From NCBI GenBank assembly GCA_041396845.1, contig JAWKXU010000005.1:186001-250000 (forward strand): DNA of 64,000 nt. Direction: 5' to 3'. This DNA comes from JAWKXU01 sp020446465. Its GTDB lineage: Bacteria > Pseudomonadota > Alphaproteobacteria > Sphingomonadales > Sphingomonadaceae. Positions 17,685 through 24,722 of the stretch are shown piece after piece (position 1 is the stretch's first letter; every line of letters starts with the position of its first letter). The position numbers were made by a program, and so were the translations under genes. A model generated the notes under the pieces. The model ran no database searches. It was not told the origin of the DNA and saw only the letters and a list, made by a program, of their open reading frames with translations.

Positions 17685-19295
17685 ATGGAGCGGTGGGAGC
17701 AGGGCATGGCATGGCTGTGTCGTTATCCCCGCTGGTCCGCGTTGATGCTGGGGGTGGTTTCTGCCACTGGCTTCCAACCCTTGATGTGGTGGCCGCTGTC
17801 AGCCCTTGCGGTGGGCCTGTTTGCCGCTCTTGTTTTCAGGGTTGATCGGGTCCGCCAGGCTGCCGTGCTTGGCTGGCTGTTTGGCCTTGGCCACTTCACG
17901 CTTGGCAACAACTGGATTGCAACGGCCTTCACATATCAGGCCGAAATGCCTGCCTTTCTGGGGTGGCTGGCTGTTCCGCTGCTTTCGCTCTACCTTGCTG
18001 TCTATCCGGCTCTGGCCGTCGGCGCGGCGCGCCTTGTCATAAAGGCGGTGAGACCATCGGGCGCTTTGGGATGGGGGGAGGCGCTGCTGCTCGCCGGGTG
18101 CTGGTCGATTAGTGAATGGCTGCGGGGCTGGGTCTTTACCGGCTACGCGTGGAATCCGCTCGGCGCGATCCTTGTCGGGCCGTTCGCAACCCCCGGCGTG
18201 GCGGCGCTGCTGCCATGGATGGGGACTTATGCGCTTTCCGGCCTCGTTTTCTTGCTGGGAGCAGGGGCGATAGTCCTGCTGCGGCAACAGCGCTTTGTCA
18301 CTGTCGGCGTAGCGGCTGTTGCGCTGGCCATCGCGATGTATGTGCCTTGGGGCGAAGGGCAGCAAGGCACCTTGCCGGTCACGCTGGTTCAGCCTGATAT
18401 CCGGCAGGATGATCTGGATAATCCACGCCTGTTTGAACGGCAGTTCGTGGCGACTGCGGCGTTAAGCCTGCCGCAAAAGCCCGGCATACGACGACTGGTG
18501 CTCTGGCCCGAATCCGGCGTTCCCGATTATCTGCAGGACGGGTATCCGCAGCGTTACTACGATCAGATGACCGCGCGCGGCGACCCGCAATTTGCGCGCA
18601 AGCGGATCGGGCGGGTTATTGGCCCCGGTTCCATGCTGCTGACAGGGGCCGTCGATCTCGACATTGCCAATGATCGCGCTGTTGCGGCGCGTAACGTGGT
18701 GACGGCGATTGACGCGGACGGCAATATCCGTGGCTCTTATGCCAAGGCGCATCTTGTGCCTTATGGCGAATATCTGCCGATGCGCTGGTTGCTGGAGCCG
18801 CTTGGCCTTAGCCGGCTGGTTGCAGGGGCTTTTGATTTTGTGCCGGGGCCTGGCCCTCGCACTCTTGATCTGGGGCAATGGGGCAGGGCCGGGATTCAGG
18901 TCTGTTACGAAATCGTCTTTTCCGGGGAGGTCGTCGATCCAGCCCGTCGCCCCGATTACATCTTTAACGATTCGAACGATGGTTGGTTCGGCAGTTGGGG
19001 GCCGCCACAGCATCTTGCCCAGGCCCGGATGCGCGCTATCGAAGAGGGATTGCCGGTGCTGCGTGCAACCACGACGGGAATCAGCGCCATAATCGATGCG
19101 CGCGGTGTCGTGCGCCAGTTTCTGCCGGTTCATCGTTCCGGACGGCTGGATGGGCAAGTGCCGCCGGCCTCGTCGCCAACGCCCTTTGCACTTTTCGGCA
19201 ACTGGCTGGCAATGGGCTGGGCCATGTTGGCCATTGCATCAGGATTGCTGGTGTTGCGACGCAGAAATCCGGGTGCAAGACTCACTGCAAAATGA
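17685..19295 (+). CDS. lnt: Apolipoprotein N-acyltransferase
   Basis: Inner-membrane enzyme adding the third acyl chain to the N-terminal Cys of lipoproteins. The 536-residue protein has six or seven hydrophobic helices in the first 220 residues, then a nitrilase-like periplasmic domain. The catalytic Glu (LWPESG, about 273), Lys (YAKAHLVPYGEYLP) and Cys (IQVCYE, about 407) are all present, as is NDGWFG. A final helix is at the C-terminus. Lipoproteins that could be clients lie in this window at 27900 and 31925. Confidence 0.94.
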   Translation: MERWEQGMAWLCRYPRWSALMLGVVSATGFQPLMWWPLSALAVGLFAALVFRVDRVRQAAVLGWLFGLGHFTLGNNWIATAFTYQAEMPAFLGWLAVPLLSLYLAVYPALAVGAARLVIKAVRPSGALGWGEALLLAGCWSISEWLRGWVFTGYAWNPLGAILVGPFATPGVAALLPWMGTYALSGLVFLLGAGAIVLLRQQRFVTVGVAAVALAIAMYVPWGEGQQGTLPVTLVQPDIRQDDLDNPRLFERQFVATAALSLPQKPGIRRLVLWPESGVPDYLQDGYPQRYYDQMTARGDPQFARKRIGRVIGPGSMLLTGAVDLDIANDRAVAARNVVTAIDADGNIRGSYAKAHLVPYGEYLPMRWLLEPLGLSRLVAGAFDFVPGPGPRTLDLGQWGRAGIQVCYEIVFSGEVVDPARRPDYIFNDSNDGWFGSWGPPQHLAQARMRAIEEGLPVLRATTTGISAIIDARGVVRQFLPVHRSGRLDGQVPPASSPTPFALFGNWLAMGWAMLAIASGLLVLRRRNPGARLTAK

Positions 19296-19404
19296 TGCGA
19301 TGCAATATATTTTCACCGATGTAAAAATAATATAATTAAAATACGTCTATATAACAATATGATAATTGCATTTTAGTATAAGTTGCATATTTTTCAATCC
19401 TCGA

Positions 19405-19520
19405 TGATCTTTTCGCACTTGCGAAATATGTGCCTCTGAGTCATACAGATACTGCCTTTCAGGCATCCTCTCCCAAAACTTCCAAGGCCCGGACGGCAAC
19501 GTCCGGGCTCTTTTTTTGCG
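19405..19520 (+). ncRNA. Candidate small RNA: three hairpins ending in an intrinsic terminator
   Basis: Stem 1 is TTTCGCACTTGCGAAA (19411-19426). Stem 2 is TGCCT-TTC-AGGCA (19453-19465). Stem 3 is an 8-bp terminator stem, GCCCGGAC (19487-19494) with GTCCGGGC (19501-19508), followed by seven Ts (19511-19517). The run lies 110-220 bp after the lnt stop, downstream of an AT-rich tract that could hold a promoter. An independent transcript is inferred; it could instead be only an lnt terminator with adjacent hairpins. The borders are approximate. Confidence 0.4.
19487..19517 (+). terminator. Strong rho-independent terminator
   Basis: Eight G-C-rich base pairs (GCCCGGAC/GTCCGGGC) around a six-base loop, followed by TC and seven Ts. 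Confidence 0.85.
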
Positions 19521-19681
19521 GTCTGTATGTAACCCCGAACCGCTGCTTTGCTGCCGTTCGTGCGCGCTGCGTTGCCAGTTCCCCATTTTTACCCCGCTGT
19601 CATTGTTTGCAATCATCCCGATGGGTTCCTAGCTTTGTTCTGGCGGGGCCGTTCCCGCCCTTGCGATGGGAGCAATGCACT

Positions 19682-21991
19682 ATGGCCGATGCAGCCGAGG
19701 CCCCGGTAAAAGACGATACGGTTCGCCTGCAGGTGGCCGCCGCACGGCAGGAGGAAAGCGGACAGGGCATTGCCCGTATACCGCCCACGGCCTTTGCCGC
19801 GCTGGGCATTGCAGAAGGCGATGTCGTGGAAATCACCGGCAAGCGGGCCACGGCGGCGCTCGCCTTTCCGGCCTATCCCGAAGACCAGGGTCTGGACCTT
19901 GTGCGGCTTGACGGGTTGCAACGCGGCAATGCCGACGCCGGATCGGGTGAGCATGTGACAATCCGCAAAGCCGAATCGCGCCCGGCCAGCCGGGTCACTT
20001 TTGCCCCTGCCCAGCGTGAGATGCGCCTGCAGGGGCCGACTCATGCCCTGAAACGCAATTTTTTCCGCAAACCGCTGATGGCGGGTGATCTGGTTGCGAC
20101 CACGGGGCAGCAGCCCGTGACCGATATGCCGCCGGGTGTGCAGCGTTTTTTCAATGCGCCTGCCTATGCGCTGACCCAGATACGCCTGCAGGTCGTCTCC
20201 ACTGTGCCCAAGGGCATCGTGCATATTGATGAAAATACCGAAGTCGAACTGCGCGAGGAGTTTGAAGAACCGCGCGATGGGCGTGGCACTGTCAATTACG
20301 ATGACGTGGGCGGCATTGGCGAAACGATCAAGCAGTTGCAGGAAATGGTGGAACTGCCGCTACGCTATCCTGAACTCTTCACCCGGCTGGGGGTCGATCC
20401 GCCAAAGGGCGTGTTGCTGCATGGTCCGCCGGGAACGGGCAAGACGCGCCTTGCGCAAGCCGTGGCGAATGAAAGCGATGCCGAGTTCTACACCATCAAT
20501 GGCCCGGAAATCATGGGGTCGGGCTATGGCGAAAGCGAAAAGCGCCTGCGCGAAGTGTTCGAACAGGCAACGCGCACGGCACCCAGTATTATCTTTATTG
20601 ACGAGATTGACTCGATCGCCCCCAAACGCACGCAAGTGCATGGCGAAGCGGAAAAGCGCCTCGTTGCCCAGTTGCTGACACTGATGGATGGGCTGGCGGC
20701 GCGCACCAATCTGGTTGTGATCGCGGCCACCAACCGCCCCGATGCGATTGATGAGGCCCTGCGGCGGCCGGGCCGGTTTGACCGTGAAATCGTGATCGGC
20801 GTTCCAGACGAAAACGGGCGACGCGAAATCCTTGCCATTCACACGCGCGGAATGCCGCTGGGTGAAGGGGTGGACCTGAAGGAACTGGCCCGCACCACAC
20901 ATGGCTTTGTCGGGGCCGATATTGCCGCGCTCGCGCGGGAAGCGGCCATCGATGCCGTGCGCCGGATCATGCCCAAACTCGATCTTGAAGCACAGACTGT
21001 CCCGCCCGAAGTGCTGGAAGAGCTTTGCGTGACGCGCGAGGATTTCCTCGGAGCGCTCAAACGTGTCCAGCCATCGGCCATGCGCGAAGTCATGGTCCAG
21101 GTGCCGGATGTCAGCTGGAGCGACATTGGCGGCCTGGGTGAAGCGCAGGACAAACTGAAAGAAGGGATTGAACTGCCCTTGCGCAACCCGCAGGCGTTCC
21201 ATCGCCTCGGTATTCGTCCGGCCAAGGGCTTCCTGCTTTACGGTCCGCCGGGCACTGGCAAGACATTGCTGGCCAAGGCCGTGGCGAAGGAGGCGTCAGC
21301 CAACTTCATCTCTATCAAAAGCTCGGACTTGCTCAGCAAGTGGTATGGCGAAAGCGAACAGCAGATTTCGCGCCTGTTCGCCCGCGCTCGTGCCGTGGCG
21401 CCGTGCGTGGTCTTTATCGATGAGATCGATTCGCTGGTTCCCGCTCGCGGATCAGGCACAGCTGAACCGCAAGTGACGGCGCGCGTTGTCAATACGATCC
21501 TTGCCGAAATGGACGGGCTGGAAGAATTGCAGTCCGTGGTCGTCGTTGGCGCAACGAACCGGCCAACGCTGGTGGACCCTGCCTTGCTGCGCCCCGGACG
21601 GTTTGATGAACTGGTTTATGTCGGGACGCCCGATGCACCGGGCCGCGAACACATTCTGAAGATCCATACCCGCAAGATGCCTCTGGCTGATGACGTGGAC
21701 CTTGCTGCAATTGCAGCCAAAACCGAACGCTTCACTGGTGCCGATCTTGAAGATGTGGTGCGGCGTGCGGGCCTTAACGCGCTGCGGCGTGACGGTGCGG
21801 ATGCCGAGAAAGTGACCGGGGTGGACTTTACCGACGCACTGGCGGATTCGCGCGCTACCGTGACCGAAGCGATGGAAAGCGAATATGCCAAGATGAAGGG
21901 TGAACTGAAAAAGCGCGCTGCCGAAGTGCGCCCCATCGGTTTCATCCATGAAGGCATGATCGAGTCCACGCGCGAGCGTAAGCACGACTGA
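19682..21991 (+). CDS. CDC48/VCP-like double AAA+ ATPase
   Basis: Homologue of archaeal VAT and eukaryotic p97/CDC48, an unfoldase forming hexamers. The 769-residue protein has an N-domain (about 10-190) and two AAA cassettes, each with GPPGTGKT (near 248 and 522), Walker B/DEID (IIFIDEIDSIAPKR and VVFIDEIDSLVPAR), and an arginine-finger/sensor region (RRPGRFDREI, LRPGRFDEL). A C-terminal acidic/basic tail follows. ATG 19682 is chosen because GGGAG lies about 9 bases before it; the open frame upstream crosses the terminator. Such proteins occur in some proteobacteria, actinobacteria and archaea; clients in this organism are unknown. Confidence 0.88.
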   Translation: MADAAEAPVKDDTVRLQVAAARQEESGQGIARIPPTAFAALGIAEGDVVEITGKRATAALAFPAYPEDQGLDLVRLDGLQRGNADAGSGEHVTIRKAESRPASRVTFAPAQREMRLQGPTHALKRNFFRKPLMAGDLVATTGQQPVTDMPPGVQRFFNAPAYALTQIRLQVVSTVPKGIVHIDENTEVELREEFEEPRDGRGTVNYDDVGGIGETIKQLQEMVELPLRYPELFTRLGVDPPKGVLLHGPPGTGKTRLAQAVANESDAEFYTINGPEIMGSGYGESEKRLREVFEQATRTAPSIIFIDEIDSIAPKRTQVHGEAEKRLVAQLLTLMDGLAARTNLVVIAATNRPDAIDEALRRPGRFDREIVIGVPDENGRREILAIHTRGMPLGEGVDLKELARTTHGFVGADIAALAREAAIDAVRRIMPKLDLEAQTVPPEVLEELCVTREDFLGALKRVQPSAMREVMVQVPDVSWSDIGGLGEAQDKLKEGIELPLRNPQAFHRLGIRPAKGFLLYGPPGTGKTLLAKAVAKEASANFISIKSSDLLSKWYGESEQQISRLFARARAVAPCVVFIDEIDSLVPARGSGTAEPQVTARVVNTILAEMDGLEELQSVVVVGATNRPTLVDPALLRPGRFDELVYVGTPDAPGREHILKIHTRKMPLADDVDLAAIAAKTERFTGADLEDVVRRAGLNALRRDGADAEKVTGVDFTDALADSRATVTEAMESEYAKMKGELKKRAAEVRPIGFIHEGMIESTRERKHD

Positions 21992-22114
21992 TATTCTGGC
22001 GCATACCTTCCGCCCCGCCTTTCCACCCTGACACCAACAATACCAATGGTTTATGGTGCCTGAGTGGAGAGGTAGAGCGGGTGGGGTGTGGCAGGTTATG
22101 CCCCCCGCCTGACC

Positions 22115-23218
22115 CTAGCTGTCATCAAGGCCCGCGCTGGCGAGTGCGGCAACAGGGGCGGCGGCTTCAACCCGCCTGCGGGCTACCGCGTCTGGCTGCT
22201 GTTCACGCACGAAAGCGAGCATCGATTCGCGGATAGCGCAACGCAGATCAAACGCGCTGCTGGCGTCGGTGGCGCTCATCAACAGGCGCACTTCGATAGA
22301 ATCGGGCTTCGCATCTGTCACTTGCAGCTTGCACACGCGCTTGTCCCACAATTCATGCGCGGCAACCTGGCGTTCAAATTCCGCACGCAGCGGTTCCATC
22401 TGTGTCATCGGGTCAAGGTAGAGCATGACCGGGGCCAGAAGTTCCGCCCCCTCGCGCGTCCAGTTCTGGAAGGTTTCCTCCAGAAACTTGTTGGTGGGGA
22501 CCACCAGACGCCGTTCGTCCCACGTCCTGATAATGACATAGGTGGTGTGGATGTCCTCCACCCGGCCCCATTCGCCGTCGATAATGACGACATCGTCAAT
22601 CGAGATCGGCTCTGTCAGCGCCATCTGGAAACCCGCGATCAGCGATTTCAGCGCCGGCTGGGCAGCAGCGCCCACAGCCAGCCCGGCAAGACCGGCAGAG
22701 GCCATCAGCGTTACGCCAATGTCCCGCACACCGGGGATCGACAGCAGCATCAGCCCGACAGTGATGAAGATGATGATGAAACTGGCAATGCGTGAAAGGA
22801 TGGCCAGCCGGGTTTTCTTGCGCCGTGCATCGCGGTTGTCCGGCACGGAAATATCGTTGCGAAGATCCAGAGCCTGAACCAGCGCATGAAGCAGGGAAAG
22901 CGCAATCCAGCCGATAAGCGCGGGCATGACGAAGCCGGCCACACGTTCCCACACCGTTGCGAGTACGGGGGTTTCCCGCGCGGCGAGCACGATACCCAGC
23001 GCGACCAGCGAATAGCGTGTGGGGCGCACCATTTTGGACAGCAGGATATCGTCAACTTCGCTGTCACTGGCCCTTACGATGCGGCGCAGCACGCGGAACA
23101 CCAGCATGTGAACGGCGAGGGCAAGGGCAACGCCGATGGTGCCGGCAATCAGCGCCTCCATCCAGCGTTCAAGGGAAAGGGGAATGTCGCCCGTCAGGCT
23201 TTCGACTGCATTGATCAT
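22115..23218 (-). CDS. Mechanosensitive ion channel, MscS family
   Basis: Inner-membrane small-conductance channel of 367 residues. About four hydrophobic helices are followed by the pore helix region LMASAGLAGLAVGAAAQPALKSLIAGF (Gly/Ala packing) and the beta domain (PISIDDVVIIDGEWGRVEDIHTTYVIIRTWDERRLVVPTNKF). The C-terminal alpha/beta domain spans roughly 260-340. Its start at 23218 is 44 bp beyond the stop of the histidine kinase gene, on the same strand, so co-transcription is possible. Confidence 0.87.
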   Translation of the reverse strand: MINAVESLTGDIPLSLERWMEALIAGTIGVALALAVHMLVFRVLRRIVRASDSEVDDILLSKMVRPTRYSLVALGIVLAARETPVLATVWERVAGFVMPALIGWIALSLLHALVQALDLRNDISVPDNRDARRKKTRLAILSRIASFIIIFITVGLMLLSIPGVRDIGVTLMASAGLAGLAVGAAAQPALKSLIAGFQMALTEPISIDDVVIIDGEWGRVEDIHTTYVIIRTWDERRLVVPTNKFLEETFQNWTREGAELLAPVMLYLDPMTQMEPLRAEFERQVAAHELWDKRVCKLQVTDAKPDSIEVRLLMSATDASSAFDLRCAIRESMLAFVREQQPDAVARRRVEAAAPVAALASAGLDDS

Positions 23219-23262
23219 GGCGTGGACCTATGGACAGTGGCCTGCCGGTTCAACCCCTGCTG

Positions 23263-24621
23263 TCAGGCGGCGTGGGCATCCGTCGGGAAAAGGATGGTCA
23301 CGATCAGACCTTCGGGCGTGAAGCGGCGCTCTATCGATCCGCGAAGCTGGCGTGCAGAGGCCTTCATCAACATCGAACCGAAACCTTCCCGATCACCGGG
23401 CTTGGCAGCGTTGGGCGTCATTTCAACCCAGTCGAGCGTAACTTCCCCGGCGCGTTCATCATTGCGCCATGAAACATGTATCTCGCCCTGTGTGCTCCAC
23501 GCCCCGTATTTTACGGCATTTGTGGCGAGTTCATGCAGAACAAGGCCAAGCGGGGTGATCGTGGTATCAGGCAAGGAAAGGTCGACCCCGTCGATCACAC
23601 AGGCGGATGTGTCATCGCGGTATGGTGCAAGCGTCATTTCGACCAGCGTTCTTAGATCACCGACTGGACGGCTGTTTGCCCCCTGGGTCACTTCCTGCAC
23701 CGTCAGCAAGGCGCGGATGCGCTCGGCAATCCGTTCTGTGACGACGCGGGTTTCGTCGGGTTCGTTACGCGCGCTCATGTTGACGATGGCGAGTATCATG
23801 GCGAAGAGATTTCGCACACGATGGGCCAGTTCCCGCGACAGCAGATCGGCCCGTTCGTGCGCCTCTGCCAGTGCAAGGGCTTGTGCTTCTGCCGCATCAG
23901 CCCGTGCGGCCCGTGTCGTCTGGAACAGTCCCAGCGCCAGCGTGATGCTTATCAGCACGATCAGTATGGCAAGCAGCGGCATGACCCGCTCTTCTGCAGC
24001 GCGGGATCGTTCTGCCGCATCGCGCAGGATGTTCTGCTCCATAGTTTCCATGTCAAAAAGCGCGCGGCGCAGACGATTCATCGTTTCCTGCCCCTGATCG
24101 GTCAGGATCATGCGCTGGGCTGCGATCAGTTCCCCACGTTCGATCATGCCGACGCTTTCGCGCATTTCGGCGAACTTGCTGCGCGTGAGCTGTTCGATCT
24201 CGTTGAGCAGCCGTTCCTGTTCCGGGCTTATGTCTGGCCCGAATGTTTGCCGCAGGTTCTGGAGCGATAGGGGGAATTGTTCGCGACCCACCTCGTAAGG
24301 GGCAAGGTAACGCTGGTCGAGCGTGATGAAATAGCCGCGCTGCCCGGTTTCGGCGTTGATCGCGGCCCGCCCGACATTGCGCAGTTCCACCAGAATGCGC
24401 GTTGTCTTGGTGACTTGCTGGCGTTCGGCGCGCTCGGCCTCGATTGTTTCCATGACGAGAAGCGCGCTTCCCGTCAGCAGTAGGGCAATAAGCGCGAAAA
24501 GTGCGAGTGCGGACCGCCCCGGAATCGCCAGCCAGCGGCCCAGATTGCTCTGCCGCATCTGCGCGACCCAGCGCCGTAACCCCTGATCCCTTTTCACACT
24601 TGCGTGATTACGCTTCGCCAT
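23263..24621 (-). CDS. CHASE3-domain sensor histidine kinase, HWE/HisKA_2 type
   Basis: Membrane sensor kinase of 452 residues. Helix 1 is at about 35-60 (ALALFALIALLLTGSALLV), followed by an extracytoplasmic CHASE3 domain (about 70-205, with the GQRGYFIT motif) and helix 2 (about 210-230). The kinase part has the phospho-acceptor H-box ELAHRVRNLFAMI and the N-box HELATNAVKYGAWS, both of the HWE/HisKA_2 class often linked to the general stress response. No response regulator is adjacent. The start ATG at 24621 is preferred over an in-frame TTG four codons upstream. Confidence 0.88.
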   Translation of the reverse strand: MAKRNHASVKRDQGLRRWVAQMRQSNLGRWLAIPGRSALALFALIALLLTGSALLVMETIEAERAERQQVTKTTRILVELRNVGRAAINAETGQRGYFITLDQRYLAPYEVGREQFPLSLQNLRQTFGPDISPEQERLLNEIEQLTRSKFAEMRESVGMIERGELIAAQRMILTDQGQETMNRLRRALFDMETMEQNILRDAAERSRAAEERVMPLLAILIVLISITLALGLFQTTRAARADAAEAQALALAEAHERADLLSRELAHRVRNLFAMILAIVNMSARNEPDETRVVTERIAERIRALLTVQEVTQGANSRPVGDLRTLVEMTLAPYRDDTSACVIDGVDLSLPDTTITPLGLVLHELATNAVKYGAWSTQGEIHVSWRNDERAGEVTLDWVEMTPNAAKPGDREGFGSMLMKASARQLRGSIERRFTPEGLIVTILFPTDAHAA

Positions 24622-24657
24622 CTGCTCTGGCAAGCGCGACGCATCGGCAGAGTGCGC

Positions 24658-24722
24658 CTATCGCGTTTCGTGAAAACGATGAATCACCAGAAACGCTATC
24701 AACTTTTTCCCGAAATGCTCTA
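24658..24722 (+). repeat. Dispersed two-hairpin repeat, copy 2 (internally deleted)
   Basis: Hairpin A (CTATCGCGTTTC ... GAAACGCTAT) is fused directly to the right half of hairpin B (CAACTTTTTC ... GAAATGCTCTA). The missing middle is bounded by CTAT in the intact copies, consistent with deletion between short direct repeats. The terminal CTA (24720-24722) is the polA stop codon read on the minus strand. Confidence 0.75.

Larger units (their letters stand above)
19296..19681 (+). other. 386-bp intergenic region, AT-rich in part, without a protein gene
   Basis: The first 110 bp are strikingly AT-rich (many TATA, TTAA and ATAA words), unlike the GC-rich surroundings. They are followed by three hairpins and a terminator (see the small-RNA candidate). 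The last 160 bp lead into the CDC48-like gene, with GGGAG upstream of its ATG. Confidence 0.6.

Noticed and set aside
19430..19681. N-terminal extension of the CDC48-like gene
   Set aside because: It would cross the terminator and the hairpins; the ATG at 19682 has a ribosome site and matches the family start.
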